A DNA stretch of 40,501 nucleotides from NCBI RefSeq assembly GCF_003143955.1, contig NZ_QFVS01000027.1:1-40501 (forward strand), in the 5' to 3' direction. The position numbers were made by a program, and so were the translations under genes. Source of the DNA: Kurthia zopfii (GTDB lineage Bacteria; Bacillota; Bacilli; Bacillales_A; Planococcaceae). This document shows, piece after piece, positions 23,648 to 32,172 of this stretch; within the stretch, counting starts at the first letter, position 1; every line of letters begins with the position of its first letter. Below the pieces are notes generated by a model. It worked only from the letters and a program-made list of their open reading frames with translations. It searched no databases and was not told where the DNA came from.

Positions 23648-23780
23648 GAAAGAAATAACGAGGACTCTTGCCGAAAAACAAGCGTGAAGCAATCCTATAT
23701 TCTCACCTAAAGTGGAAATAAATAGTACGTCACTTGTCGGCGGAAAGCATTCGTTATTTCTGAAAATTAAAACGTGAATT
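23648..23780. repeat. Minimal A-B hairpin repeat, locus 4
   Basis: Module A (23648-23691) and module B (23711-23764) lie about 20 bases apart and are imperfect inverted repeats of each other: GAAATAACGAGG and GCCGAAAAACAAG against CACTTGTCGGCGG and TTCGTTATTTC. This is the same frame that surrounds the CTAG units at loci 1 and 3, here with no unit inside. The tail AAAACGTGAATTGG is also shared. It sits between the operon promoter and the birA terminator. Confidence 0.8.
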
Positions 23781-23812
23781 GGTAGAAACTCATACCATTT
23801 ACATTACAAACA

Positions 23813-23843
23813 TAAAAAAACCGAACCACTTTATGTGCTCCGG
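23813..23843 (-). terminator. Terminator of the dapB-birA operon
   Basis: CCGAACCAC (23821-23829) pairs with GTGCTCCGG (23835-23843), followed by seven T on the minus strand. The core is shared with the terminator at 16884-16913. Confidence 0.9.
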
Positions 23844-23851
23844 CAAACTCT

Positions 23852-24835
23852 TTATTTACTTATTTCAATATCTGCTGAATAGACGCTTCTCGTTTCGCCG
23901 TCTGGTAATTGTACTTTCAATACACCATCATTCGTAATTGCAACCGCTTTTCCATAAAATACTTCATTAATTGTCGATACTTTAATTTGTTGACCGATTG
24001 TACAAGAATAGTTTTCCCATTCCTTTTTAATTGGTTGGAAACCTGATTCAACATACATATTCGAGTAGTTTTCTAAATGAAGTAGAATACGGGCAATTAA
24101 TTTCGCACGATCGATTTCCTTGCCTGTTTGCAGTTTTAACGAAGTCGCTATGTCACGAATATCTTCTGGGAAATCATCGGTTTCATGATTCACATTAATC
24201 CCAATCCCCATAATTAAGGCATTCACGCGATCTGGATCTGCTTGTAACTCCGTTAAAATCCCTGTGATCTTCAAGCCATCAATTAATAAATCATTTGGCC
24301 ATTTGATCTCCGGGCGAATGTCAGCTACTTCTTCAATCGCTTTCGCAATCGCAACTGCTGCAACTAATGTAAATTGTGGCGCTTCATATGGTGGCACATT
24401 GGGACGTAAAATGACACTCATCCAAATGCCCTTTCCTTTTTGCGATTTCCACTCACGCTGCATTCTACCTCTACCCGAAGTTTGTTCTTCACAAATGACG
24501 ATTGTACCTGCTGGTGCACCTTGTTGTGCTAACTGATGTGCTTCAGGTTGAGTCGAAGGTAATGTTTCTTTAAAAATAATTTGCTCACCGAAAGTTTCTG
24601 TTTCAAGTGCTGCTTTGATTTTTAAAGCATCAATTAAATTTGGTTGTGATTTTAAAATATACCCTTTTTTACGAATCGTTTCAAAAACATAGCCTTCTTC
24701 TTCAAGTTGCTTAATATATTTCCAAATTGCTGTACGCGATAATTCAAAATCATCTGCTAGTTGTTGGCCCGAAATTGCTTCTCCATTTGCGTGTTGTAAT
24801 TTTTTAAGTATTTCATGCTTATACGTTCCACTCAT
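23852..24835 (-). CDS. birA: Bifunctional biotin-protein ligase / biotin operon repressor
   Basis: BirA attaches biotin to acyl-CoA carboxylases and, with biotinyl-AMP, represses biotin genes. The N-terminal winged helix (LKKLQHANGEAISGQQLADD, LSRTAIWKYIKQLEEEGY) shows the regulatory form. The ligase core has the biotin-binding loop SGRGRMQREW, then GIWMSVILRPN, the catalytic KWPNDLLIDGLKITGIL and GIGINVNHE. At 327 residues it is full length. It overlaps the end of cca by 17 bases and is the last gene of the run starting at dapB. Confidence 0.95.
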   Translation of the reverse strand: MSGTYKHEILKKLQHANGEAISGQQLADDFELSRTAIWKYIKQLEEEGYVFETIRKKGYILKSQPNLIDALKIKAALETETFGEQIIFKETLPSTQPEAHQLAQQGAPAGTIVICEEQTSGRGRMQREWKSQKGKGIWMSVILRPNVPPYEAPQFTLVAAVAIAKAIEEVADIRPEIKWPNDLLIDGLKITGILTELQADPDRVNALIMGIGINVNHETDDFPEDIRDIATSLKLQTGKEIDRAKLIARILLHLENYSNMYVESGFQPIKKEWENYSCTIGQQIKVSTINEVFYGKAVAITNDGVLKVQLPDGETRSVYSADIEISK

Positions 24836-25991
24836 CCGTAAACCATTCCTTTATCATTTGCTCATCATTCGGTAATTCTTTTTCTAATACTTTATTTAAT
24901 ATTTCATCTAAAACTTCTCGCAGCCATGGACCACCTTTGCGCCCTGACCATTGCATAAGTTGCTTACCATCTACTTGAATTTCATTTTTATTATGAATCG
25001 GTAATTCTGCTTTTAATTTCAAAATACTTTGCGCAAGTTCATGTTCATTCCCTTGAATAATCGTGTAACTATTCAATGCGTTCAGCCAACAATCTTCATC
25101 TAGTTGGAATAATTCCAATTTCGTCGGTGCGCCAGTCAATAAAATTTCGTAACATTGCATCACTTGTTTAGCGAATAATTTTTCATCATTAGAACATTTG
25201 AATAATGATAAAACTTCACGCGAATTCGTTAATATACACCAATGAGCCCAGCCAGATTTCGCATCACTAATCGATTGGAAATTTAGCCACTTACTTACGT
25301 GATCATAGTCTCCTGGAAGTTTTTTCGCGATTGTATATTGTTCAATGATTCGCATCGCATTATAAATATGTGCACTCAAAAATATTTTATCAAACTCTGC
25401 TTTCAAACGTTCCACCGCAATATCTTGTAAAAAATCGGCGGTTTTTGTCATCGCTAATGCTGTTTTTTCTTCAATTTTAAAATCTAACTGCGCTGAAAAA
25501 CGAATCGCTCGAATAATTCGCAATGCATCTTCTGAAAATCGCTCTTCCGCTTCGCCAACCGCTTTAATAAGTCGTTTATCCAAGTCGTTTTGACCACCGA
25601 ATAAGTCGACAAGCGTGCCATCTGGTCGAATTGCCATCGCATTGATTGTAAAATCGCGACGTTTCAAATCTTCGGCTAATGATCGGACGAATTGCACTTC
25701 ATCTGGTCGACGGTGGTCGCTATACGTTCCTTCTGTTCGGAATGTCGTCACTTCGACCGGTTCATCAAAATCGACGATTAAGACCGTACCATGTTCAATT
25801 CCGACATCAATTGTTTTCTTGAAAACTGATTTCACTTGCTGTGGCAATGCGCTCGTAGCGACATCGACATCATTCGGTTTTTTATGAAGTAAGTGATCAC
25901 GTACAGCACCACCCACAATCACCGCTTCAAAACCGTTTTCTTCGAGAACTGTCATTACATTTTGTGCTGCACCCCAAGTAAGTTCTGTCAT
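24819..25991 (-). CDS. cca: CCA-adding tRNA nucleotidyltransferase
   Basis: This class II nucleotidyltransferase adds or repairs the 3' CCA of tRNA. The N-terminal catalytic motifs are VGGAVRDHLL and KPNDVDVATSALP with the metal aspartates, followed by RRDFTINAMAI, the ribose-contacting motif, and ERFSEDALRIIRAIRFSAQL for nucleotide selection. The C-terminal body is helical. At 390 residues it matches Bacillales Cca. Its ATG overlaps the stop of bshA by four bases and its end overlaps birA, as in the B. subtilis gene order. Confidence 0.96.
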   Translation of the reverse strand: MTELTWGAAQNVMTVLEENGFEAVIVGGAVRDHLLHKKPNDVDVATSALPQQVKSVFKKTIDVGIEHGTVLIVDFDEPVEVTTFRTEGTYSDHRRPDEVQFVRSLAEDLKRRDFTINAMAIRPDGTLVDLFGGQNDLDKRLIKAVGEAEERFSEDALRIIRAIRFSAQLDFKIEEKTALAMTKTADFLQDIAVERLKAEFDKIFLSAHIYNAMRIIEQYTIAKKLPGDYDHVSKWLNFQSISDAKSGWAHWCILTNSREVLSLFKCSNDEKLFAKQVMQCYEILLTGAPTKLELFQLDEDCWLNALNSYTIIQGNEHELAQSILKLKAELPIHNKNEIQVDGKQLMQWSGRKGGPWLREVLDEILNKVLEKELPNDEQMIKEWFTDEWNV

Positions 25992-27130
25992 TTTTCTCGA
26001 ACCACACTTTCGTATAATGCTTCATATTTTTCGACAATTTTTGAAGAATGGAATCTCTCTTTCACGCTTTCAATTGCCGTTTCTTTAAATGCTTTTAATT
26101 TTTCTTCATCAGAAAGTAATTTGACTGCATATGCTGCGGCTTGGTCCGTATCGCCTAATTCGACAATATAGCCATTTTTTTCGTGGCAAATGACTTCTGG
26201 AATTCCACCAACATTTGTTCCAATACCAGGTACACCACATGCCATCGCTTCTAATAGTACAAGTCCAAAAGCTTCTTTTTCAGACATTAGTAATTTTAAA
26301 TCAGCCATCGCATATAATTCCGCCAAGTTTTCTTGCTTCCCTAAAAATAATATATCACTGCAATAAGGCGTGTTTTTAGCAATTTGCATCGCCTCATGTT
26401 TATCAGGACCATCGCCAATTAATACTAATTTCGCTGGGATTTTCTCTCTTGTTTTGACAAAAGTTTCGATGATATCCGGCACATGCTTCACTTTTCGGAA
26501 ATTAGATACGTGAACTAATACTTTTTCTTCTGGTTTAATGCCAAAAGCTTTGCGAAGTTCACTTCCATCTCTCGGATAATATTCACGTTCGTCAACGAAA
26601 TTATGAACAGTCGTTATCTGTTGATCTGGCTGTATTAATTCCATTGTTTGATTTTTTAAAGAGTCTGACACTGCTGTTACTAAATCTGACTTTTCAATAC
26701 CATATTTAATGGCAGTTGATAATAATGAATCATCACCTAATACTGTTATATCCGTACCGTGTAAAGTCGTTACAATTCCTACATCTTGCCCTGCCATATC
26801 TCGACCAAGTACCGCACATACTGCGTGTGGAATCGCATAATGAACATGCAGAACATCTAAACCTTCATCACGAATAACATCTGCCATACGACTTGCTAAA
26901 GCAATATCATACGGTGGATATTGAAATACAGAGTAATTATTTACTTCGACTTCATGGAAGAATATATTTGGATACACTTTATTTAAACGAAAAGGCATAC
27001 TCGACGTAATGAAATGAATTTCATGTCCTTTTTCTGCCAACATCTTACCTAACTCTGTAGCCATAACACCTGAACCACCAACAGTTGGATAACATGTGAT
27101 CCCTATTTTTAATTTTTTCATAATGATCAC
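25988..27130 (-). CDS. bshA: N-acetyl-alpha-D-glucosaminyl L-malate synthase (bacillithiol step 1)
   Basis: This GT-B glycosyltransferase (GT4) couples UDP-GlcNAc and malate to start bacillithiol synthesis. It has the N-terminal ITCYPTVGGSGVMATELGKML and FITSSMPFRL, HVHYAIPHAVCA, TTLHGTDITVLG, VHVSNFRKVKHV, and the C-terminal nucleotide-sugar signature SEKEAFGLVLLEAMACGVP. GTG 27130 has AAGGA 7 bases upstream; ATG 27121 (MKKLKIG) is the alternative. In B. subtilis bshB1 lies between mgsA and bshA; here mgsA is directly upstream, so the deacetylase must be encoded elsewhere. Confidence 0.95.
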   Translation of the reverse strand: MIIMKKLKIGITCYPTVGGSGVMATELGKMLAEKGHEIHFITSSMPFRLNKVYPNIFFHEVEVNNYSVFQYPPYDIALASRMADVIRDEGLDVLHVHYAIPHAVCAVLGRDMAGQDVGIVTTLHGTDITVLGDDSLLSTAIKYGIEKSDLVTAVSDSLKNQTMELIQPDQQITTVHNFVDEREYYPRDGSELRKAFGIKPEEKVLVHVSNFRKVKHVPDIIETFVKTREKIPAKLVLIGDGPDKHEAMQIAKNTPYCSDILFLGKQENLAELYAMADLKLLMSEKEAFGLVLLEAMACGVPGIGTNVGGIPEVICHEKNGYIVELGDTDQAAAYAVKLLSDEEKLKAFKETAIESVKERFHSSKIVEKYEALYESVVREK

Positions 27131-27140
27131 ATCACTTTCC

Positions 27141-27548
27141 TTATTTTAAACGTCGATCAGCTAGGAGTCTGAAATCGATTAATCCTTTTTCTAAACCTTT
27201 TAATAACACTTCCGCCGTACCCATATTTGTAGCTAAAGGTACTTGGTACACATCTGATAAACGCATTAATGCTGAAATATCTGGTTCGTGAGGTTGCGCT
27301 GTCAAAGGATCTCTGAAGAAAATGACCATATCCATATCATTGTTTGCAATCATTGCACCAATTTGTTGATCTCCACCAAGTGGACCTGAACGGAATCGCG
27401 TAATTTCTAAACCAGTTGCATCCATAATTCTCTGACCTGTAGTGCCTGTCGCATATAATGTATGCTTTTCAAGTATTGTTTTGTACGCAATAGTAAATTC
27501 TACGATACTGTCCTTCTTTTTATCATGTGCAATTAATGCAATCTTCAT
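27141..27548 (-). CDS. mgsA: Methylglyoxal synthase
   Basis: MgsA converts dihydroxyacetone phosphate to methylglyoxal. The short protein (135 aa, normal length) has the N-terminal [25 protein letters not shown] for phosphate binding, [17 protein letters not shown] with the catalytic Asp, and [15 protein letters not shown] with the active-site Asp and His. It lies between dapB (13 bases) and bshA (10 bases). Proximity to bacillithiol synthesis makes sense, because methylglyoxal is a thiol-reactive toxin. Confidence 0.97.
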   Translation of the reverse strand: MKIALIAHDKKKDSIVEFTIAYKTILEKHTLYATGTTGQRIMDATGLEITRFRSGPLGGDQQIGAMIANNDMDMVIFFRDPLTAQPHEPDISALMRLSDVYQVPLATNMGTAEVLLKGLEKGLIDFRLLADRRLK

Positions 27549-27561
27549 AGTTAAATCTCCC

Positions 27562-28350
27562 TTACAATATGTTTTCTAAACCATATACTAAATGGTCTAA
27601 TTGAATAACTTTTTCTACACATAGTTTAACACCTGACATGAACGATGTGCGATTATATGAATCGTGACGAATCGTTAACATCTGACCTTCTCCACCAAAT
27701 AGCACTTCTTGGTGTGCCACTAACCCTTGTAAACGCACACTATGAATTCTCATGCCATCAAAGTCTGCACCTCTAGCTCCAGCGATTGTTTCCTTCTCAT
27801 CTAGATGTCCTTGCGCATGACTTGGACGATTTTCTTGAATTAATTGCGCTGTTTTCACTGCAGTTCCCGATGGCGCATCTAATTTTTGATCATGATGAAG
27901 TTCAATGATTTCAACATCTGGCATATATTTTGCTGCCATTGCCGAAAATTTCATCATTAATACTGCCCCAACCGCAAAATTCGGCGCAATGATTGCTCCG
28001 ATTTTTTCTTTTGCAGCTAATTCCGTTAATTCTTGTAGCTGTTCATCTGTAAAGCCAGTAGTTCCGATGACTGGGCGAACACCATTTTCTAATGCCACTT
28101 TCGTATGCGCATAAACTGCTTCTGGTGTTGTCAAATCAATAAGTACATCTGGTTTTGTTGTTGAAATCAATTGTTGTAAATCCAAATACACAGGAACATC
28201 ATATGTAAATTGATCATAGTCTTTTAAGTTACTCGCCAGTTCTCGATGGTCTAAAACCGCAACAAGTTCCATATTGTCTTTTTCCATAATTGTATGTACT
28301 GCTTCTTGGCCCATTCTACCCCTTGGTCCAGCAATTGCTACTTTAATCAT
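27562..28350 (-). CDS. dapB: 4-hydroxy-tetrahydrodipicolinate reductase
   Basis: DapB reduces the dihydrodipicolinate-pathway intermediate toward diaminopimelate and lysine. The N-terminal nucleotide motif is [14 protein letters not shown]. The catalytic signature is [22 protein letters not shown], and [14 protein letters not shown] is typical. At 262 residues it is complete. A strong ribosome site (GGGAGG) precedes ATG 28350. It heads the run dapB-mgsA-bshA-cca-birA. Confidence 0.97.
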   Translation of the reverse strand: MIKVAIAGPRGRMGQEAVHTIMEKDNMELVAVLDHRELASNLKDYDQFTYDVPVYLDLQQLISTTKPDVLIDLTTPEAVYAHTKVALENGVRPVIGTTGFTDEQLQELTELAAKEKIGAIIAPNFAVGAVLMMKFSAMAAKYMPDVEIIELHHDQKLDAPSGTAVKTAQLIQENRPSHAQGHLDEKETIAGARGADFDGMRIHSVRLQGLVAHQEVLFGGEGQMLTIRHDSYNRTSFMSGVKLCVEKVIQLDHLVYGLENIL

Positions 28351-28397
28351 ATCTATATTCCTCCCAAAACCCTGTTATTTTAAAATACTTCCCTTTG

Positions 28398-28412
28398 TTA
28401 GAATCATTTTAA
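28398..28412. promoter_or_regulatory. PerR/Fur-like box upstream of dapB
   Basis: The sequence TTAGAATCATTTTAA matches 12 of 14 positions of the PerR consensus. It overlaps the likely start site of a weak minus-strand promoter (TTATCA, 17 bases, TACAAT) for dapB-mgsA-bshA-cca-birA. In an AT-rich region a chance match is possible. Confidence 0.35.
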
Positions 28413-28577
28413 TATTGTAATAATAGCGAAAATACATGATAATAGTAGTCTACGGGTGCTTTTTACGCCCCACGGTCTATTTTGCTTTAATGTGTCATCA
28501 CTTCATCTTATTATACATTAAAGGGGACATATTAGTGAGTTTGAAAAATCGGTTATTTCATTTTTAGGGGGACTTCT

Positions 28578-29447
28578 ATGCGCTTAATTAAGTTAAAAAA
28601 CACATTATTTATTTTACTTGGGGCCGCTATTTTCAGCTTCGGTTTAGTCAACTTCAACCTTGAAAATAAGCTTGGTGAAGGCGGTATTACTGGTATTACA
28701 TTAATTCTATACTTCATGTTCAAATGGGATCCAGCACTTATGAATATTTTATTAAATATCCCGATGTTCATAATCGGATGGACAATACTTGGTAGACGGG
28801 CATTTGCCTATACTTTAATCGGGACATTCGGTGTATCGATTTTCATCAAAGTATTCCAAATTTTAAATTTACACATTGAATTGCATGATGATTTACTACT
28901 TGTTTCACTATTCGCAGGGGTATTCCTCGGTGGTGGACTCGGCATTATCTTTAGGTACGGAGGTACAACGGGTGGCTCGGATATTATCGCTCGACTTGCT
29001 GATAAATATTTTGGATGGAATATGGGGAAAACAATGTTCTTAATCGACGCCATTGTACTTGCTGTTTCATTCCTAACATTCCTCGATGCTCGCTCAACGA
29101 TGTACACTTTAGTTGCTGTATTTATTTCTGCTCGTGTTATTGATTTTGTACAAGAAGGTGCATATGCAGCACGTGGAGCGATGATTATTTCTGATCATCA
29201 TGAACAAATCGCTGCTAAAATCACAACGCAAATGGATCGCGGTGTTACATACTTACATGGCGAAGGCTTTTATAAAAAAGAAGATCGTAAAATCATTTAC
29301 TGTGTTGTATCTAAAAACGAATTATTCAAACTGAAAAGTCTTATAAACTCTGTCGATCCGCATGCATTCGTCTCCATCTCTGAAGTGCATGATGTAGCAG
29401 GTGAAGGCTTTACACTTGATGATCAAAAACGCCCGATCGATAACTAA
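28578..29447 (+). CDS. YitT-family membrane protein
   Basis: This protein has five or six membrane segments (DUF161) in the first 190 residues, with the family stretches GAAIFSFGLVNFN, GEGGITGITLILY, GIIFRYGGTTGGSDIIARL and FVQEGAYAARGAMIIS. A C-terminal cytoplasmic DUF2179 (ACT-like) domain runs from about residue 200 (TTQMDRGVTYLHGEGFY, KIIYCVVSKNELFKL). The position next to dapB fits YpjC of B. subtilis, although here it is divergently transcribed and ypjD is missing. Its function is unknown, possibly transport. A strong ribosome site (AGGGGGAC) precedes the ATG. Confidence 0.9.
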   Translation: MRLIKLKNTLFILLGAAIFSFGLVNFNLENKLGEGGITGITLILYFMFKWDPALMNILLNIPMFIIGWTILGRRAFAYTLIGTFGVSIFIKVFQILNLHIELHDDLLLVSLFAGVFLGGGLGIIFRYGGTTGGSDIIARLADKYFGWNMGKTMFLIDAIVLAVSFLTFLDARSTMYTLVAVFISARVIDFVQEGAYAARGAMIISDHHEQIAAKITTQMDRGVTYLHGEGFYKKEDRKIIYCVVSKNELFKLKSLINSVDPHAFVSISEVHDVAGEGFTLDDQKRPIDN

Positions 29448-29569
29448 TCGGTGTAAAACACCCATATTTTTTATTTTATTGCTTTTTGGTGGCTCACCAA
29501 TTTGTTTGAACAGTTTTGCTGTATAAAAAATCGGTCATACTTTTTTATCTTCTATTCTCTTCTGTAGTA

Positions 29570-29737
29570 AAATGAAGGCATAGAAAAAGCCGAGTGCTAG
29601 TACACTCGACTAATGGGTATCACCACGAAATTACAACATTATTTCTCATTTTGAGAGATAAACATCAAGCTATTGGAGCAGCTTAATGTATGCTTTTCTG
29701 TTAAAAGGATCGTAACTACTTGTTACGGTCTTTTTTA
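29570..29737 (+). ncRNA. Candidate structured small RNA
   Basis: No coding frame is present, but the stretch is dense in stems: CGAGTG/CACTCG (29591-29608), TTATTTCTCA against TGAGAGATAA, AAGCT/AGCTT inside ACATTA/TAATGT, an AGAAAAAGC/GCTTTTCT pair that could close the whole, and a strong terminator GATCGTAAC/GTTACGGTC with six T (29708-29736). Wobble pairs in the terminator and second stem favour the plus strand. A possible -10 (TAAAAT) lies near 29568. The first hairpin followed by GCTTTTTC would also end a minus-strand transcript, so antisense RNAs are possible. I cannot assign it to a known RNA family. Confidence 0.45.
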
Positions 29738-30128
29738 GGTTCTATTATATATGTTGGGGTCTTAAAACAATTCACGTTGTAGCTTTCAGAAATAACGAAT
29801 GCTTTCCGCCGACAAGTGCCGCACTATTTCTTTCCACTTTAGGTGGACAGAAAAAAAGCGGAGGGGGCTCGTTCATCTCGAGAGCACTGCAGAAAACGAA
29901 ACGAAAGTAAGCGTACCACCACTTTCGTCCGAGTTTTGAAGTGACTCAAAGAGATAAGCCGCCGGAGCTAGACAAAGAAAGGATTGCTTCACACTTGTTT
30001 TTCGGCAGGAGTCCTCGTTATTTCTTTCAATGTTGATCTATGTGAAAAAAGGCAAAAAAAAGCACAGTTTCACCAATTCCTTTATACTTAAAATGCTAAG
30101 TAATAAGCTAAAGAAGGGTGAGCTGTAC
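29738..30128. repeat. Composite repeat, locus 3 (inverted relative to locus 1)
   Basis: Read on the minus strand: a hairpin-prone end (30061-30128), module A (29985-30028), one CTAG-type unit (about 29850-29975) with inner stem ACGAAAGT/ACTTTCGT, module B (29789-29831), then the tail shared with locus 1 (29738-29797 matches 5761-5820). It abuts the ISL3 remnant, whose left end is gone. Confidence 0.8.
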
Positions 30129-30132
30129 TAGT

Positions 30133-31130
30133 ATGAAGTCTATCATGAATATTCCACGATTAAAAGATGTTTTAATCACAAAAATTGAAGGAATTGAAGG
30201 AAAGTATACCCTTTATATTGAGATACCTAAAATTCCTCACGATTGTCCATCTTGCCATTCCAGTACTTCGAAAGTACATGATTATCGAATCCAAAGAATT
30301 AGCCATTTAAAATGGTTTGAAAGATTAACGGTGCTTTACTATAAACGCCGTCGCTATTTTTGTTCTTGCGGAAACACATGAACCAATCGATATACTGCCC
30401 AATCGAAGAAAAGATACGATTAAACAATACTTACAAAAATAGGGTGATCAAGTAGAAATCGTTGTAATGGATATGAATCAAAGTTTCAAAGCAGCTGTTA
30501 AAGAAGCTTTGAATCGACCTGTCATAATTGCGGATCGATTTCATTATTGTCGTTATATCTATTGGGCTTTGGATAAGGTACGTCGTTCTGTTCAAGGTGA
30601 ATGGCATGTATATGCTCGCAAACGATTGAAAAGAATGCGTTATATATTTTATAAAAGAGAAGCTCAATTAAATGAAAAACAATTGTGGGAATTAAATCGT
30701 TATCGCTCATTATCGCCTCTTTTAAAAAGCGCATATGAATTAAAAGAAGCTTATTGTGAATGATTTGATTGAGCTAAAACATCGACAGACATGATTGAAA
30801 TAAAAGAAAGGTTATCGCTTTTTTACCGTAAGGTAATAGAGAGTGATATCCCCGCATTTAATCAGGTCATTAAAACAATGAAGAACTGGCAGACAGAAAT
30901 ACTAAATAGTTTCGCTATTGGTTATTCAAATGGCTTTTTGGAAGGCATTAATAACAAAACAAAAGTTATGAAACGCAATGCATATGGCTATAAACGATTC
31001 GATCGATTTAGAGCCAAAATACTATTAGCAATCAAGTACAAAAAGGTTGGTTCACATCTGGGCTGAATTAAAAAAGGTGAATGAAATTGAAAACCCAATT
31101 TCATTCACCCCAACATTTGACACAGAGCCC
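30133..31130 (+). pseudogene. Decayed ISL3-family insertion sequence
   Basis: The transposase survives in pieces. The N-terminal zinc finger (CPSCHSSTSKVHDY, then RRRYFCSCGNT) ends at 30381. After a deletion and frame change come VVMDMNQSFKAAV and IADRFHYCRYIYW with two of the DDE catalytic acids (from 30467); stops follow at about 30761, and in the same frame a C-terminal piece to 31066 holds FLEGINNKTKVMKRNAYGYKRF with the Glu. The right inverted repeat (complement of GGCTCTGTGTCAAATGTTGG) ends at 31128. No left inverted repeat is present. The element is inactive. Confidence 0.85.
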
Positions 31131-31186
31131 TTTTTTATTGCTTAATCCTGGGGATACCTATACTTATTATACTATTCACTTCCATG

Positions 31187-31603
31187 TTAATTTTTAAATC
31201 CCCCTGTATTCATTAAGACAATTCGCCAACCATCTGGATCAGGAATTGTAACACCTTTTTCATGCCAATATGGATTTTCGGGTGGTACTTCAATATAACC
31301 CATTTCAGATAATCTCGATTGAATTGCAGTAATTTGTTCTTTTTCGGGCATATAAAATACAAGTAAATTATCTTCTGTTGGAGCTGGACATGGGCTTCCA
31401 TCTTCATGTTCCGTAAACTCCAAATGATACGATGCATCTGGTAGACCAATCATTAATCCTGTATAGCCTTCATGCCCGCTAAATCCACCTATTTTCTGAA
31501 GACCTAACCCTTCGCAATAAAATTTCTCGATTGCTGCGATTTGATCTGTTGGTCTCGCGATTCTAAATTGTGCAACTTGAAGTGTTTCTGACCATTTATT
31601 CAT
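31187..31603 (-). CDS. VOC-superfamily protein (glyoxalase/dioxygenase-like)
   Basis: The paired beta-alpha-beta modules of the vicinal oxygen chelate fold are visible: FRIARPTDQIAAIEKFYCEGLGL in the first half and a C-terminal VTIPDPDGWRIVLMNTGG. Candidate metal ligands are the His in SYHLEFTEH and acidic residues near the end. ATG 31603 is used because GGGGG lies 6 bases upstream; ATG 31609 abuts it. Such proteins range from glyoxalases to antibiotic-binding proteins, and the reaction cannot be told. It stands between the IS remnant and the HxlR regulator gene, which has its own terminator. Confidence 0.8.
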   Translation of the reverse strand: MNKWSETLQVAQFRIARPTDQIAAIEKFYCEGLGLQKIGGFSGHEGYTGLMIGLPDASYHLEFTEHEDGSPCPAPTEDNLLVFYMPEKEQITAIQSRLSEMGYIEVPPENPYWHEKGVTIPDPDGWRIVLMNTGGFKN

Positions 31604-31673
31604 ATACATCCCCCTTTTTCCTAATTGTAATATGAAATTCTATGGAAAACCCTCCAACTTTTGATTGAATCCA

Positions 31674-31708
31674 ATAAAAAAACTCACTTCGTTTTGAAAG
31701 TGAGTTTT
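31674..31708 (-). terminator. Terminator after the HxlR regulator gene
   Basis: AAAACTCACTT (31679-31689) pairs with AAGTGAGTTTT (31698-31708), followed by T residues on the minus strand. Confidence 0.85.
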
Positions 31709-31717
31709 GATCGGCAT

Positions 31718-32056
31718 TTATTCACTTTCCTTTGATTCATTACATAGCGCTACCCATTTTTGAATGGAGCAAATGACTTCTTTAAAAGCTAAGCCGTTTT
31801 TCGTTAATTTATACTCCGTTTTTTTAATAGAGTCATCAATATATATTTTTTCAATCATTTTATATTCTACTAATTCATTCAGTCTTTGCGTAAGTAAGCG
31901 ATCTGAAATCCCTGTGATTTTCGCATGAATTTCATTGTAGCGGAGAGGTCCGTCGATCAGACTATATAAAATGGCGCCAATCCATTTTTTACCGATGAAT
32001 TCTACTGCTTGATGGTAGTTTTGACAAATATGCGTTTGTTCAGGTGTTTGTACCAT
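31718..32056 (-). CDS. HxlR-family redox-type transcriptional regulator
   Basis: This 112-residue winged helix has the HxlR pattern: FIGKKWIGAILYSLIDGPLRYNEIH, GISDRLLTQRLNELVEYKMI and YKLTKNGLAFKEVI. Cys11 lies in the N-terminal segment, where YodB of B. subtilis has its quinone- and diamide-sensing cysteine; Cys96 and Cys105 lie near the C-terminus as possible partners. It is divergent from a nitroreductase gene, and a perfect 16-bp inverted repeat lies between them. A repressor induced by electrophiles, acting on the nitroreductase and itself, is the likely role (inferred by analogy with YodB/YodC). Confidence 0.9.
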   Translation of the reverse strand: MVQTPEQTHICQNYHQAVEFIGKKWIGAILYSLIDGPLRYNEIHAKITGISDRLLTQRLNELVEYKMIEKIYIDDSIKKTEYKLTKNGLAFKEVICSIQKWVALCNESKESE

Positions 32057-32092
32057 TTACTCTCCTCCTTTTAAAAAAATTGTACCATATCA

Positions 32093-32150
32093 TTGACAGT
32101 AAAACTAACTTAAAGTAAGATACTTTTATAGAAACTTACTTTAAGTTAGT
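32093..32150 (+). promoter_or_regulatory. Nitroreductase promoter with perfect 16-bp inverted-repeat operator
   Basis: TTGACA (32093-32098), 17 bases and TAAGAT (32116-32121) form the promoter. ACTAACTTAAAGTAAG (32104-32119) and its exact complement (32135-32150) are 15 bases apart and overlap the -10 and start site. The size and place fit binding of two HxlR dimers. Confidence 0.75.
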
Positions 32151-32172
32151 TAATTAGGAGGATTATATTATT

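Noticed and set aside
28448-28475. GGGTGCTTTTTACGCCCC as a riboswitch or terminator
   Set aside because: The helix is short and lacks a T run, and it fits neither divergent gene as a leader.
29610-29660. T-box-like string GTGGTGATACC on the minus strand
   Set aside because: The T-box antiterminator consensus (GGTGGTACCGCG) is not matched, and no synthetase or amino acid gene follows on that strand.
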